Shown here in pieces: positions 26,477 through 36,432 of a DNA stretch of 63,615 nucleotides (its first letter is position 1; every line of letters begins with the position of its first letter). The notes below the pieces were generated by a model. It made no database searches. It was not told the origin of the DNA and was given only the letters and a program-made list of their open reading frames with translations. Both the position numbers and the translations under genes were made by a program. This DNA comes from Oscillospiraceae bacterium (GTDB lineage: Bacteria > Bacillota > Clostridia > Oscillospirales > CAG-272): assembly GCA_015064585.1 (NCBI GenBank), contig SVRY01000012.1, positions 1 to 63,615 on the forward strand, in the 5' to 3' direction.

Positions 26477-27271
26477 ATGGAATTTACCAAAATTATGGCA
26501 ATGTGTCTGGAACCGCAAGGCTTTCATCTGCGCCGCAGCACCACAGGTGACGACAATATTTTTATACATTTTCTCTCACCCGCTGAAGTTAACCTGAAAG
26601 GAACTTGGATAAAGGTAAGAAAAGGCGCCTGCATATTTTGGAAGGCAAATAGCTATCAAGAATACATCGCAACAGATACTCCCCTCCTGCACAACTATTT
26701 TCATATATATCATGCCCAAAACAAAGAGTTGGAAGAAATTCTTGCAAAATACGGTTTGAATTTTGAAACGGTATATTATGCTCACGATAATTCAGCAATC
26801 ACAGAATTAATGCAGCAAATCGAAATTGAATTACTGAAACAGCATGCGTATTATCACGATATGTGCAGACTTCGCTTGGAGGAAATATTGATCATGCTCT
26901 CCCGAAATCTGAATGACAGCGATGTTTCCACAGTAGATGCCGAAACTTACAAACGGTTTACCGCTCTGCGCCAACAATTCCATATGGAATTCAACAAAAA
27001 CTGGTCTGTCAACGATATGGCAGCGGCAGTAAACTTAAGCCCATCCCGCTTTTACAGCCTATATAAGCAAATATTCAACATATCTCCCAAAAAAGACTTT
27101 CTGAACATCCGCATCGAGCACGCCAAAAAGTTGATGCAACAAGGTAACTACTCCATTCGTGAAATTGCGGAAATAGCGGGATATAACAATCAATATCACT
27201 TTATACGGCAATTCAGAGAGGTAACAGGTACAACTCCCGGAAAATTTATCAAAAACTATTATCACCACTAA
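26477..27271 (+). CDS. AraC-family transcriptional regulator
   Basis: 264 residues. The C-terminal 100 residues have the double helix-turn-helix of the family: NWSVNDMAAAVNLSPSRFYSLYKQIFNISP, then YSIREIAEIAGYNNQYHFIRQFREVTGTTPGKF. The N-terminal part (about 1-110) looks like a cupin-type sensor as in YesN/AraC-type sugar-responsive regulators. GGGAGG precedes ATG 26477. It is divergent from, and probably controls, the ResB-CcsA-di-haem operon. The inducer is not evident; the usual ligands of this subfamily are sugars, which would fit the discoidin-like module of the last gene. Confidence 0.92.
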   Translation: MEFTKIMAMCLEPQGFHLRRSTTGDDNIFIHFLSPAEVNLKGTWIKVRKGACIFWKANSYQEYIATDTPLLHNYFHIYHAQNKELEEILAKYGLNFETVYYAHDNSAITELMQQIEIELLKQHAYYHDMCRLRLEEILIMLSRNLNDSDVSTVDAETYKRFTALRQQFHMEFNKNWSVNDMAAAVNLSPSRFYSLYKQIFNISPKKDFLNIRIEHAKKLMQQGNYSIREIAEIAGYNNQYHFIRQFREVTGTTPGKFIKNYYHH

Positions 27272-27317
27272 TTATCACCACTAATTTGATTTTTTTCATT
27301 TTTTTGCAAAAATACTA

Positions 27318-27346
27318 TTGCATTTCTTTTGAAAGTATGCTATAGT
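27318..27346 (+). promoter_or_regulatory. Promoter of rimP-nusA-infB
   Basis: TTGCAT (27318-27323), 17 bp, TATAGT (27341-27346). Confidence 0.7.
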
Positions 27347-27365
27347 ATATGTATAGTGTGTTATG

Positions 27366-27395
27366 GAAGAGCGGTTTTGGAAAGAACCGCTCTTC
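27366..27395 (+). promoter_or_regulatory. Leader hairpin before rimP
   Basis: GAAGAGCGGTT (27366-27376) pairs perfectly with AACCGCTCTTC (27385-27395). It starts about 13 bases after the predicted transcription start and ends 11 bases before the GGAGG of rimP. There is no U run, so it is not a classical terminator; it could stabilise the mRNA or bind a protein such as NusA or a ribosomal factor. Confidence 0.55.
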
Positions 27396-27415
27396 GCTTT
27401 ACGTATGGAGGATAT

Positions 27416-27940
27416 ATGGCAAAAGGTCAAAAAAATATTGCACAAACAGTAAGTGCGCTGATCCTGCCCACCGTCAATGATCTGGGATACAGTTTGTGGG
27501 ATGTGGAATATGTCAAGGAAGGTGCTTCCTTCTATTTGCGCATCACCATTGATTGTCAAGAAGGCGTTTCCATTGACGACTGCGAAAAGGTTCACCGTGC
27601 CATCGAACCCATTCTTGACAGCGAGGATCCCATTGAAGGCTCCTATTATTTGGAAGTCTCTTCTCCCGGAATCGAACGGGTGCTTCGTACCGAAGAACAC
27701 TTCGTGGCAATGTCGGGTGAAACGGTGGTATTGCATCTTTTTACTGCGGTAAACGGGAAAAAGATTTTTAAAGGAAAGCTGCTCGGCGTAGATGAAACAA
27801 CCAACAACATCGTTCTTGAAGAAAACGGAACCGAGATCGAATTCTCTCCCCGTTCCATCGCAAGAGCACATCTATACTATGATTTTGATCAAGCAATGAA
27901 AAATATAAATACAGAAACTACGGAGGACGAAGAAGAATGA
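27416..27940 (+). CDS. rimP: Ribosome maturation factor RimP
   Basis: 174 residues from ATG 27416, with GGAGG six bases before it. RimP helps assemble the 30S subunit. Typical stretches: YLRITIDCQEGVSIDDCEKVHRAI, YYLEVSSPGIERVL and FKGKLLGV; the C-terminal SH3-like domain follows. The N-terminal frame extension from 27329 lies in the leader hairpin and is rejected. First gene of the rimP-nusA-ylxR-ylxQ-infB operon. Confidence 0.95.
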   Translation: MAKGQKNIAQTVSALILPTVNDLGYSLWDVEYVKEGASFYLRITIDCQEGVSIDDCEKVHRAIEPILDSEDPIEGSYYLEVSSPGIERVLRTEEHFVAMSGETVVLHLFTAVNGKKIFKGKLLGVDETTNNIVLEENGTEIEFSPRSIARAHLYYDFDQAMKNINTETTEDEEE

Positions 27941-28965
27941 ACACCGAATTTTTTGCGGCGTTGGATGCTCTCGAAAAAGAAAAAGGTATTCCCAAAGAAT
28001 ACATGATGGAACGTGTGGAAGCAGCACTGGTCAGCGCGTTCAAAAAAGAAGTTGGCGGCAGTAATGTTCGCATTGTCATGGATCCGGTGAAGGCAGATGT
28101 GAAAGTCTTCAAACAGTTGGAAATCGTGGAAGAAGTCACCGACCCCACCACACAGATCGGTCTGATCGATATACAAAAGAAGAGCCGCCGCTACAAAGTG
28201 GGCGATGTTTACGAAGAAGAAATGAAAACCAAAAACTTCGGACGCATCAGTGCACAGACTGCCAAACAGGTTATCATCCAAGGTATCCGCGAAGCAGAAC
28301 GCGGCATCATGATCAAAGAATACGAAGACAAAAAAGAAGACATCATTACCGCGGTTGTGCAGAAGATCGACCCCACCAGCGGAAATGCTGTGGTCGACAC
28401 CGGCACAAGCTATGCTACCCTGCTGAAAACCGAAATGCTCCCCGGTGACCGCTTCAATGTCGGCGACCACATCAAAGTGTTCATCACCGAAGTACGCAAG
28501 GAAACCAAGGGACCCCTTGTAACCCTGTCGCGTACCCATTCTCATTTTGTAAAGCGTCTCTTTGAACTGGAAGTTCCCGAAATCACCGACGGTGTGGTTG
28601 TAATCAAAGGTATCACCCGCGAAGCAGGTTACCGCACCAAGATCGCCGTCATGAGCCGCGAAGAAGGTGTAGATCCTATCGGTTCCTGTATCGGTGCCCG
28701 CGGCATTCGTATCAACGGCATTATGAAAGAACTGGGCAATGAAAAGATCGATGTTATCAAGTACAGCGAAGATGTTGCCGAGTACGTAAAGGCCGCTCTC
28801 TCCCCCGCAACGGTAAACGAAGTAATTTTCGACGGTGAGCGCAGCTGCCGTGTCATCGTTGAACCCGATCAGCTTTCCCTGGCCATCGGCAAAGAAGGTC
28901 AAAACGCCAGACTTGCAGCCAGACTGACCGGTTGTAAAATAGATATCAAAACAGATCGGTACTGA
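27937..28965 (+). CDS. nusA: Transcription termination/antitermination protein NusA
   Basis: 342 residues, overlapping rimP by 4 bp. N-terminal RNA polymerase-binding domain (residues 1-125), S1 domain (about 130-200, GNAVVDTGTSYATLL), then KH1 and KH2 (EEGVDPIGSCIGARGIRINGIMKELGNEKIDV; LSLAIGKEGQNARLAARLTG). The short Firmicute form without the C-terminal acidic repeats. It modulates pausing and termination during transcription. Confidence 0.96.
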   Translation: MNTEFFAALDALEKEKGIPKEYMMERVEAALVSAFKKEVGGSNVRIVMDPVKADVKVFKQLEIVEEVTDPTTQIGLIDIQKKSRRYKVGDVYEEEMKTKNFGRISAQTAKQVIIQGIREAERGIMIKEYEDKKEDIITAVVQKIDPTSGNAVVDTGTSYATLLKTEMLPGDRFNVGDHIKVFITEVRKETKGPLVTLSRTHSHFVKRLFELEVPEITDGVVVIKGITREAGYRTKIAVMSREEGVDPIGSCIGARGIRINGIMKELGNEKIDVIKYSEDVAEYVKAALSPATVNEVIFDGERSCRVIVEPDQLSLAIGKEGQNARLAARLTGCKIDIKTDRY

Positions 28966-29000
28966 TACCTCTGTACCCTATCAAAAGGAGGCGAAATCGG

Positions 29001-29294
29001 TTGCAAGCCGGAAAGACCCGTAAAATACCGGAAAGACGCTGTTTGGGATGCGGAGAAAGCTTTCCCAAAAAGGAACTTTTGCGCATTGTTCGTACATCGG
29101 ACGGAAATGTAGAACTGGATTTCACCGGAAAAAAATCCGGTCGCGGCGCATACACCTGCAAGAAGCTTTCCTGTTTCAAAAAAGCAAGAAAAGCAAAGCG
29201 TTTTGAATCCAATTTGGAAACTGTGATTCCCGAGCAGGTTTATCTTGCGCTGGAAACCGAACTGGGCGCATATGAACAACAAACAAAAATTTGA
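29001..29294 (+). CDS. ylxR: YlxR (RnpM) family protein
   Basis: 97 residues with a TTG start at 29001 set by AAGGAGG nine bases upstream. The motif RCLGCGESFPKKELLRIVR and the GRGAYTC segment are characteristic of YlxR, which in Bacillus subtilis binds RNase P RNA and has a regulatory role. It always lies between nusA and infB in Firmicutes. The last 23 bp overlap the ylxQ start. Confidence 0.93.
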   Translation: MQAGKTRKIPERRCLGCGESFPKKELLRIVRTSDGNVELDFTGKKSGRGAYTCKKLSCFKKARKAKRFESNLETVIPEQVYLALETELGAYEQQTKI

Positions 29295-29616
29295 AGGACT
29301 GCTCGGAATGGCACGAAAGGCCGGACGCACAGTCATCGGAACCGAACTGGTAATGAAAGCTCTTGCAAGCAAAAATCCTACCGTATGGATGGTTCTGGCT
29401 TCGGATAAAGCTTCCGACAATACCAAAAAAAGAATCAGCGACCGCTGTTTATATTACAAAATTGAGCGGTATAACATACCGCAATCTCCGAGTGAGCTTT
29501 CTCACCTACTCGGAAAGACCTCGGCAGTGTGCTGTATCGGTATTACCGATCAGGGCTTTGCGAGGGGATTAAAGCGATATCTGATAAATGACGATCTCAA
29601 GGAGGGTAACGAATGA
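29272..29616 (+). CDS. ylxQ: L7Ae/L30e-family RNA-binding protein YlxQ
   Basis: 114 residues from ATG 29272 ([18 protein letters not shown]), which overlaps the end of ylxR. Members of this family bind kink-turn RNAs. Typical motifs: [22 protein letters not shown] and the strand [14 protein letters not shown]. Only a single domain. It is translationally coupled to ylxR and infB. Confidence 0.92.
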   Translation: MNNKQKFEGLLGMARKAGRTVIGTELVMKALASKNPTVWMVLASDKASDNTKKRISDRCLYYKIERYNIPQSPSELSHLLGKTSAVCCIGITDQGFARGLKRYLINDDLKEGNE

Positions 29617-32321
29617 TCAATACCAAATACAAAATCAACCTCTTGGCGAAAGATTTGGGACTCAAGCCCAAAGAAATGTCGCAATATCTTACCGATAGCG
29701 GTATCATGGGCAAGACCAGTCAGGCAACACTGGAGCCCGATGAATTTTCTGCTCTCATGAATACGATCACACTGGCAAATCAAGTAACCGATATGGGTGC
29801 ATATCTCAACGGAACAGCCAAAATCCGTATAAAAAAAGGTCAGCCCGAAGCCAAGTCTTCCACCCCTGCTCCTAAGCAAAACGGCAGTAATAAATCTGCC
29901 GATAAGGCTCAGACATCCGCCAAGCAAAACAATACACAGCGTCCCGGCAATGATAAAAATAACGGCGGCGCAAAGAAAACAGCCGATAAACCCATTGAAA
30001 AGCAAGTCCCTGTCGTTACTGCAGCTCCCGTAACTCCCGCAGTAACCACTCCCACCGCTCCGGTTACCGTACCCGCAGCCCCTGTTGCCGTTGCGGCAGA
30101 ACCCGAAAAGAAAAAAACTGCTCCTCTCCCTCCCAAAACCAAGCAGGAACTACAAGAAGAAAAGCAAAACCGCTTCCGTACTGCCGCTCAAAATCAGCAG
30201 AACCAAAAGAATCAGCAGAACAATCAGAAAAAGAATAAACAGCAGCCTGCAAACAAAGAACGCCCTGTCAACACACTGTTCCAAAGCAGCGAACGTCCTG
30301 TCGAAACCAAACCAGCAGAGCGCACCTCCGGTGAACACGTAACCAAAACCCGTGTGGTAGACACCCGTTCCGCAGGTGCCAATGTGGATCTTTCCCGTTA
30401 TGATGAACGCTTGGAATCCTATGTGGATACCGACCGTAAAAAGTTCCAAGGCAATGACAACAACAAGCAGAAGCTGAAGAAGCAGAACACCAAGGGCGGA
30501 AAAACCAGCGTTTCCGAAAAGGAACGCCAAGCTATGGAGCGTCTGCGCAAGCAGGAAATGGAAAAGAAAAAGAAGCCGCTTGAGATCACTGTTCCCGACG
30601 AGATCTCGGTGGGCGAATTGGCTTCCCGCTTGAAGGTTACCGCTGCCGAAGTCATCAAGAGACTCATGATGATGGGTGTAATGGCTACTGTAAACCAAAC
30701 TGTTGACTATGATACCGCTTATTTGGTAGCCGATGAATTGGGTGCCAAGGTATCCAAAGAAGTCGTTGTTACCATCGAAGATAAGTTGTTTGACGTAAGC
30801 GAAGACAGTGAAGAGCAACTGGTTGCCCGCGCTCCCGTTGTTTGTGTTATGGGTCACGTTGACCACGGTAAAACTTCCTTACTTGACCGTATTCGTCATG
30901 CAAATGTTACAGCAGGCGAAGCCGGTGGTATCACCCAGCACATCGGTGCATACCGTGTAAATGTGCAGGGCAAGGATATCACCTTCTTAGATACTCCCGG
31001 TCACGAAGCATTTACCGCCATGCGTGCCAGAGGTGCCAAGAGTACCGATATTGCCATCCTTGTTGTGGCAGGGGATGACGGTATCATGCCTCAAACCGTT
31101 GAAGCTATCAACCACGCCAAAGCAGCAGGCATTGAAATCGTGGTTGCCATCAATAAGATGGATAAACCCACCGCCAATGCCGAAACTGTAAAACAGAATC
31201 TGACCCAGTATAACCTTGTTCCCGAAGAATGGGGCGGCGATACCATTTGTGTCCCTGTTTCTGCAGTTACCGGCATGGGTATTGACGATCTTTTGGAAAA
31301 TGTATTGCTGGTTGCAGAAATGAAGCAGCTCACAGCCAACCCCGACCGTCAGGCAAAGGGTCTGGTCATTGAAGCGCGTTTGGATAAAGGCCGCGGTCCT
31401 GTTGCCACAGTCCTTGTACAAAACGGTACCCTGCACAGCGGTGACGTTGTAATCGCCGGTACTGCCGTCGGACGTGTGCGCGCCATGACCAATGAACGCG
31501 GTCAGACTCTCAAAACCGCAGGTCCCTCCGTCCCCGTGGAAATCATCGGTCTTGCCGAAGTTCCCTCTGCAGGCGATGAATTCAATGCCGTAAGCGATGA
31601 AAGAATGGCAAGAGAGCTTGCCGAACAGCGCAAGGCAAAGACCAAGGAAGAACAGTTCAAGTCGGCAAGTAAGGTTTCTCTGGACGATTTGTTTGCGCAG
31701 ATCAATGACGGTATCAAGGAACTGAACATCATTGTTAAGGCAGACGTAGGCGGTTCTGCAGAAGCAGTACGCTCTTCTCTGGAAAAGCTGTCTAACGAAG
31801 AAGTTAAAGTAAAAGTAATTCACTCTGCCGCAGGCGGTATCACCGAGGGCGACGTTATGTTCGCTGCCGCATCCAATGCCATCATCGTCGGCTTTAACGT
31901 ACGCCCCGACAAGGTGGCTCTGGATTCCGCAGAACGTCAGAACGTGGACATCCGCACCTACCGTATTATTTATGACTGCATCAACGAGATCACAGCCGCA
32001 ATGAAGGGTATGTTGGCTCCTACCTTTAAAGAAGAACTGCTGGGTCATGCAGAAGTGCGTCAGACCATCCATGTTCCCGGGGTTGGCACCATTGCAGGTT
32101 CCTACATTCAGGACGGTAAGATCACCCGTAAAGCACAGATCCGTATCGTACGCGACGGTATTGTGATCTTCGAAGATAAGATCTCCTCTCTGAAGCGTTT
32201 CAAGGACGACGCACGTGAAGTTGCCGCCGGCTACGAGTGCGGTGTTGGTCTTGAAAAGTTCAACGACATCAAAGTCGGCGATATCCTTGAAGCATTTGAA
32301 ATGGTTGAGGTTGAACGCTAA
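29613..32321 (+). CDS. infB: Translation initiation factor IF-2
   Basis: 902 residues. The N-terminal third (about 1-300) is low complexity, rich in Lys, Gln, Asn, Pro and Ala, as in many IF-2 proteins, then an IF2_N segment near 325-370. GTP-binding domain: G1 [10 protein letters not shown]3 DTPGHEAF, G4 NKMD. The C-terminal domains carry fMet-tRNA binding. It positions initiator tRNA on the 30S subunit in a GTP-dependent manner. Start ATG overlaps ylxQ stop; RBS AAGGAGG. Last gene of the operon. Confidence 0.97.
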   Translation: MINTKYKINLLAKDLGLKPKEMSQYLTDSGIMGKTSQATLEPDEFSALMNTITLANQVTDMGAYLNGTAKIRIKKGQPEAKSSTPAPKQNGSNKSADKAQTSAKQNNTQRPGNDKNNGGAKKTADKPIEKQVPVVTAAPVTPAVTTPTAPVTVPAAPVAVAAEPEKKKTAPLPPKTKQELQEEKQNRFRTAAQNQQNQKNQQNNQKKNKQQPANKERPVNTLFQSSERPVETKPAERTSGEHVTKTRVVDTRSAGANVDLSRYDERLESYVDTDRKKFQGNDNNKQKLKKQNTKGGKTSVSEKERQAMERLRKQEMEKKKKPLEITVPDEISVGELASRLKVTAAEVIKRLMMMGVMATVNQTVDYDTAYLVADELGAKVSKEVVVTIEDKLFDVSEDSEEQLVARAPVVCVMGHVDHGKTSLLDRIRHANVTAGEAGGITQHIGAYRVNVQGKDITFLDTPGHEAFTAMRARGAKSTDIAILVVAGDDGIMPQTVEAINHAKAAGIEIVVAINKMDKPTANAETVKQNLTQYNLVPEEWGGDTICVPVSAVTGMGIDDLLENVLLVAEMKQLTANPDRQAKGLVIEARLDKGRGPVATVLVQNGTLHSGDVVIAGTAVGRVRAMTNERGQTLKTAGPSVPVEIIGLAEVPSAGDEFNAVSDERMARELAEQRKAKTKEEQFKSASKVSLDDLFAQINDGIKELNIIVKADVGGSAEAVRSSLEKLSNEEVKVKVIHSAAGGITEGDVMFAAASNAIIVGFNVRPDKVALDSAERQNVDIRTYRIIYDCINEITAAMKGMLAPTFKEELLGHAEVRQTIHVPGVGTIAGSYIQDGKITRKAQIRIVRDGIVIFEDKISSLKRFKDDAREVAAGYECGVGLEKFNDIKVGDILEAFEMVEVER

Positions 32322-32324
32322 TAT

Positions 32325-32357
32325 AAAAAACGGTTGCTAAACGGCAACCGTTTTTTT
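32325..32357 (+). terminator. Terminator of rimP-infB operon
   Basis: AAAAAACGGTTGC (32325-32337) pairs with GCAACCGTTTTTT (32344-32356), then a T run. It starts 4 bp after the infB stop. Confidence 0.92.
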
Positions 32358-32392
32358 ACCAATGCGACTTTATTTTACTTTTCAAAAATTTG

Positions 32393-32505
32393 GCGGTTTC
32401 CAGAGGCTGAGCCTTTGACCTTGCTCCGCAGAGTGCGAAATATCTTGACCGCTTCTCTTTTTGGTTCTTTTTCACTTGTGGCTACTTAACCAAGAGAAAA
32501 AGAAC
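32393..32505. repeat. Nested inverted-repeat element (possible dispersed repeat or structured RNA)
   Basis: GCGGT (32393-32397) can pair with ACCGC (32448-32452), enclosing two hairpins: CAGAGGC/GCCTTTG (32401-32407 / 32411-32417, with one G-U) and CGCA/TGCG (32427-32430 / 32434-32437). It is followed by a larger hairpin GTTCTTTTTC (32464-32473) / GAAAAAGAAC (32496-32505) with an inner CTTG/CAAG. No gene lies in 32358-32663 apart from the next promoter. Similar nested elements recur between genes in related Oscillospiraceae genomes as I recall, but this window has only one copy, so this is a tentative call. Confidence 0.4.
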
Positions 32506-32583
32506 AAGCAAACATAATTTAAAAACTGTTTATCATCCCTTGTAACTAAACGTAAACTTTAGTCCCAAACAAGTAATTGATAA

Positions 32584-32612
32584 TTGATTTCTTATAGGAA
32601 GTAGTATATAAT
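32584..32612 (+). promoter_or_regulatory. Promoter of the XRE regulator
   Basis: TTGATT (32584-32589), 17 bp, TATAAT (32607-32612), 52 bp before the start codon. Confidence 0.75.
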
Positions 32613-32663
32613 ACAGGTGTCAGCTGATAAAAAATAAAAACTACCAAACAAAGGAGATTTACC

Positions 32664-33797
32664 ATGAATATAAATATTGGAACAACCATCAAAAATCTGC
32701 GCACCAAAAAGCAGATCACCCAAAAGCAGCTTGCCACCTATCTGGGAGTGACCGAACAAGCAGTTTCCCGCTGGGAATCGGGCGGCGGTTTTCCCGACAT
32801 CCAGCTGCTTCCCTCCATTGCGTCTTTCTTCTCAATTTCCACCGATACCCTGCTTGGCATTAACGTAAGCGAGCGTGAACAGCGTCTTGCCGAGATCCGG
32901 AACAAGATCGATGAGGCGTGCGAACTTGGCAGAGAATCTACCGAGGATACCATTGCCGAAGCAAGAGCATGGGCGGCAGAATTCCCCGGTGAAGAGGATA
33001 TCCAGAGAAATTTGGCAGATGAGATCTGCAAATATACCATGTGGGATGAAAAACCCAAAATGGGACTTCTGCGTGAAGCAGAAAAAATCTACTGTACCCT
33101 CATTGATACTACCGGTAATACCGAATTCCGCAACCACGTGATTGAAGTGCTGACCGCACTGTATTGCATCGGATTCAGAGACACATTGCGCGCCGATACA
33201 TGTGCTGATCAAATCAGCTCCATGAAATACTGCCGTGAATCGGTAAAATCAAGTGTATTTTCCGCATGGGTACAAGATCATCCTGAAGATGAGCACTTGC
33301 TTGTTCATTATCAGGACTACCTGGAAAAATTGCTTACCTCTTTCTGCAATCAGGCAGATACCTATGTCATCGCGCATATTCCCAACACCCCCGACCGCTT
33401 CGATGAAAAAATCGCCTATTTCGATTGGCTGATTGAAACCTATAAAATGTTCTTTGGCGAAAATATGCTAACTTATCACGCAGATGTGGCAAACTGGTAT
33501 CGTATCGGCGCAACCTATACCGTGGCACAGGGCAAAATCAAAGAAACCCTTGATCGTCTTGAAAAAATGGCCGAGCATTCTTTAAAGGCAGATATGGCAA
33601 GACCGGGAGATGCCTATACTTCTCCCTTTACAAACAAAATGACCTACCCCGGAAAATGTGATGACTTTGATACTCTTTCGGTTCATAATTTCTCCTATTA
33701 CAACCGTCAAAAACTGGATCAAAGCCGCTATGACCCCATCCGAGAAGAACCCAGATTTAAGAATATCTGCGCTATACTGGAAGAAAATATGAAATAA
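32664..33797 (+). CDS. XRE-family regulator with long C-terminal sensor region
   Basis: 377 residues. Residues 1-65 form a Cro/C1-type helix-turn-helix (TQKQLATYLGVTEQAVSRWESGGGFPDIQLLPSIASFFSIS). The remaining 310 residues are helical, Trp/Tyr-rich and likely form TPR-like repeats, as in a family common in gut Clostridia that senses peptides or other ligands. AAAGGAG is 8 bases before ATG 32664. It stands alone, convergent with the CotH lipoprotein gene. No target can be inferred. Confidence 0.88.
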   Translation: MNINIGTTIKNLRTKKQITQKQLATYLGVTEQAVSRWESGGGFPDIQLLPSIASFFSISTDTLLGINVSEREQRLAEIRNKIDEACELGRESTEDTIAEARAWAAEFPGEEDIQRNLADEICKYTMWDEKPKMGLLREAEKIYCTLIDTTGNTEFRNHVIEVLTALYCIGFRDTLRADTCADQISSMKYCRESVKSSVFSAWVQDHPEDEHLLVHYQDYLEKLLTSFCNQADTYVIAHIPNTPDRFDEKIAYFDWLIETYKMFFGENMLTYHADVANWYRIGATYTVAQGKIKETLDRLEKMAEHSLKADMARPGDAYTSPFTNKMTYPGKCDDFDTLSVHNFSYYNRQKLDQSRYDPIREEPRFKNICAILEENMK

Positions 33798-33806
33798 AAC
33801 CAATTA

Positions 33807-33853
33807 AAAACTACCGCAAATATGCCGTAACAAGCTACTTGCGGTAGTTTTTC
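33807..33853. terminator. Bidirectional terminator between the XRE gene and the CotH lipoprotein gene
   Basis: AAAAACTACCGCAA (33807-33820) pairs with TTGCGGTAGTTTTT (33840-33853), a perfect 14-bp stem with A and T ends, so it can stop transcription from both sides. Confidence 0.88.
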
Positions 33854-33858
33854 ATATT

Positions 33859-36432
33859 TTAACCGTAAATAATATCCCCAAAATACGCTCTGACCTGCGC
33901 ATCCGACAGACTCAGAAACTTAGCGGTGGATTTTACAAAATAAGAAGGACAATCTTTCGCAAAATTACGCATATCCTCCACCATGGTCAAATATTTATCA
34001 TAGCTTCCCTGAGGCCAACGTTCGCGGTCTCTGGGAATTTCGGGAAGAACTGTGGCATTGAGTTCCTCGATCCTTTCCAAAATATGCGCAGTATTATAGG
34101 TGGTTTTCAAGTGCTTAGCCAGCTCTTGACAGTAATAATCGCGGTATATGGGACTCTTAAATAATCCGATCATGATCTTGACGGTCGGAAATGCCAAGTG
34201 ATAGTCACTTGCAAGAATATCATAGGGAGAACGGGGCATGTACTCATAATAGAATCCCCAGTCGCAATCATAGAAGATCCATTTCCACTTTCCGTCGTCC
34301 CCAATGCGGTAGTAACGACAGTTTCCGAAATCACGGTCGTTGGAATAAGAACGCGCAATAAACCATTGGGTAACGCTGGCAATATCCAAACGGTCGGTCA
34401 CATATTTGTAGTTTTCTTCAATGGAAAGATCCTTGGTATAACAGAAATTCACAAGGTTAATAAAATCTTTATTTGTACTGATCTTATTGTTTCCGTCGCA
34501 TTCCAGCTTTGTTACGTTTGATGCCTCGGTATTCTCCGCTTTGGCAATATAGTTTTCATCGGTCATATCTCGGAATGCGTACAATCCGAAATATTCACTG
34601 TCAATATACAAAACAAACCAACGGTAACGCTGTGCCAACAAGCTGTCCATACCGTCCATAACCAAAGATGCCTGCAATTCATCACGGAAGGTTGCGCGGA
34701 AATAGTCCTCGCCGCAACGCAGCTTGATATTCTGAAAAGTTTCGATTCCCGTACCGAATATATCATATTCCAAATCGGCAGTACCGTAAATACCGCGGAA
34801 TTTCAATTGGAAGGATTTTTTGTCATACGCTCTGGTGCCGCTGCCCGCGATCTTAATGCCGCAGTCCAGCATAAATCCCTTTCCTTCCCCTTCAAAATAA
34901 GAAGCATATACGGTCTTTTCCCAATCCTTTGTATAATTCGCTTCGCCCGACCAGGCGCCGGGATCATTTCCCTCGCCTACAACATAAATACCGGTTTTGT
35001 CACCGTACATGTCCTCGGGATCGATGGCAATGCTGAGAACCGGCAGGGTGTGATTCTCATTGATAATAAAAGACGCTGTCGCTGCTCTTCCTGTTATCTT
35101 TCCGTCCACAACGGAAACAGCGCGCAGTACACCCGTCTGACTCATGGAAATGGATCCGCCGTTATATTTACGGGAATCTTTGGTGGGAACACTTCCATCC
35201 AGCGTATAATAAATAGTGCCTTCGCCTTTTATGGAAACCTGCACACCGCCCACACCGTTATATACACCGCCGGTATTGGAAAGCATGGGAGTTGTAGTGA
35301 TGGTTCTGGTGCCGTTTTCGTTCTTTTTTTGAGGTGTTGGTGTGGGGAAATAGAAGAATCCCCCCTGACCTTCCATTCTGCCGTAGCTTCCGTTTTGTGT
35401 GGTTCCCATGATCAACATGGCATCCATAATAACACCCTCGGCATTGGAAAGATAGATCTGTTCCCTGTCTGCCGACAGCGAAAAACCGCAACAGATATAT
35501 CCGCGAGAAATCAGCTTTTGCGCATCGTCTGTTTCGGCAAACACCAAAAAGGTTTCTCCGGGTGCCAAGGACTTTTTAGGTAAATTCCATTTTTTCAGAT
35601 TGCTTTCTTTATCCGAAAGGTAGTAATCTTCCAATTGGATAGCGGTATCGGAATTGTTATACAATTCGATCCAATCATAATAGGCACCCAGTGTTTCCAG
35701 ATACTCTCTGTTGGCACTCATCGCCTCGTTGATCACAAGCCCCACAGCAGTATCGTTATTTTGATACCACTTGTTTAACCCTTCTTCCGAGTTTTCATAC
35801 CCGGGAGTTACAAAGCCGGTCTTGACATAATCAGTATCGGTATACACGCCAAGGGTTGGCGCACCGTATGCATAGGATATATCTTTTTTCAGTTCAGGCA
35901 ATGTTACCGCCTGTATCATTTTCCCCTCGTTATCTTCCAAAGTGACCGTACATTTTGGGGAAAGCCGCAGTGTAAGAGCACCCAATCCAACAGTAGTATC
36001 CCCTTCCATACCCGGCAGTACAAGCAAATACGCCTTTGCCTTCAGCAAGCCCGAAAGTTCCGCTTGTCCGCCCGAAACCGAAAGCGTAAAACCCGAAAGG
36101 TCGATATCTTCACTGCCGTAATTGTGCAGTTCTATAAAATTATACGCATCCTTGCCGCCAAAGCGGTATACCGAGTTTTCATACAACACTTCATTGATGC
36201 GCAATTTATAATCACTGGGGCCAGTCACATCCGATCCGGGATCATCATCTTCATTTTTGTCATTACCGACATTCTCATTGTCAGTCGGCTGATCGACAGA
36301 AGGCTGCATCACTGTATTCTCATCCTTTACCGAAGGTTCATCGGGTACAGACTGCGGGACCTTTTTGCCGCAGGATGCCAAAAAAGTCATCGCCAATAAT
36401 AAAGCAATTGCTGTTTTTATATATCTATTCAT
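33859..36432 (-). CDS. CotH-kinase lipoprotein with two LTD domains and a chitobiase-like module
   Basis: 857 residues from ATG 36432, with GGAG before it; longer in-frame ATGs are rejected because the lipoprotein signal (LLLAMTFLASC, lipid Cys21) starts here. After an acidic Pro/Asp linker come two lamin-tail domains (about 77-200, INEVLYENS; and 232-345, LVINEAMSANREYLETLGAYYDWIELYNN), a chitobiase C-terminal-like module (about 395-456, GTIYYTLDGSVPT) and a CotH kinase domain (about 462-800; LPVLSIAIDPEDMYG, the GSGTRAYDKKSFQLKFR stretch, WKWIFYDCDWGFYYEY). CotH proteins phosphorylate spore-coat or surface proteins; here it is anchored outside the membrane. Such LTD-CotH proteins are typical of gut Firmicutes and Bacteroidetes. 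No substrate gene is adjacent. Confidence 0.9.
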   Translation of the reverse strand: MNRYIKTAIALLLAMTFLASCGKKVPQSVPDEPSVKDENTVMQPSVDQPTDNENVGNDKNEDDDPGSDVTGPSDYKLRINEVLYENSVYRFGGKDAYNFIELHNYGSEDIDLSGFTLSVSGGQAELSGLLKAKAYLLVLPGMEGDTTVGLGALTLRLSPKCTVTLEDNEGKMIQAVTLPELKKDISYAYGAPTLGVYTDTDYVKTGFVTPGYENSEEGLNKWYQNNDTAVGLVINEAMSANREYLETLGAYYDWIELYNNSDTAIQLEDYYLSDKESNLKKWNLPKKSLAPGETFLVFAETDDAQKLISRGYICCGFSLSADREQIYLSNAEGVIMDAMLIMGTTQNGSYGRMEGQGGFFYFPTPTPQKKNENGTRTITTTPMLSNTGGVYNGVGGVQVSIKGEGTIYYTLDGSVPTKDSRKYNGGSISMSQTGVLRAVSVVDGKITGRAATASFIINENHTLPVLSIAIDPEDMYGDKTGIYVVGEGNDPGAWSGEANYTKDWEKTVYASYFEGEGKGFMLDCGIKIAGSGTRAYDKKSFQLKFRGIYGTADLEYDIFGTGIETFQNIKLRCGEDYFRATFRDELQASLVMDGMDSLLAQRYRWFVLYIDSEYFGLYAFRDMTDENYIAKAENTEASNVTKLECDGNNKISTNKDFINLVNFCYTKDLSIEENYKYVTDRLDIASVTQWFIARSYSNDRDFGNCRYYRIGDDGKWKWIFYDCDWGFYYEYMPRSPYDILASDYHLAFPTVKIMIGLFKSPIYRDYYCQELAKHLKTTYNTAHILERIEELNATVLPEIPRDRERWPQGSYDKYLTMVEDMRNFAKDCPSYFVKSTAKFLSLSDAQVRAYFGDIIYG

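Noticed and set aside
30987..32072. Minus-strand frame of 361 codons in infB
   Set aside because: It is the shadow of the well-conserved IF-2 coding sequence.
32358..32663. Insertion sequence remnant
   Set aside because: There is no transposase fragment and no target-site duplication that I can see; only nested inverted repeats.
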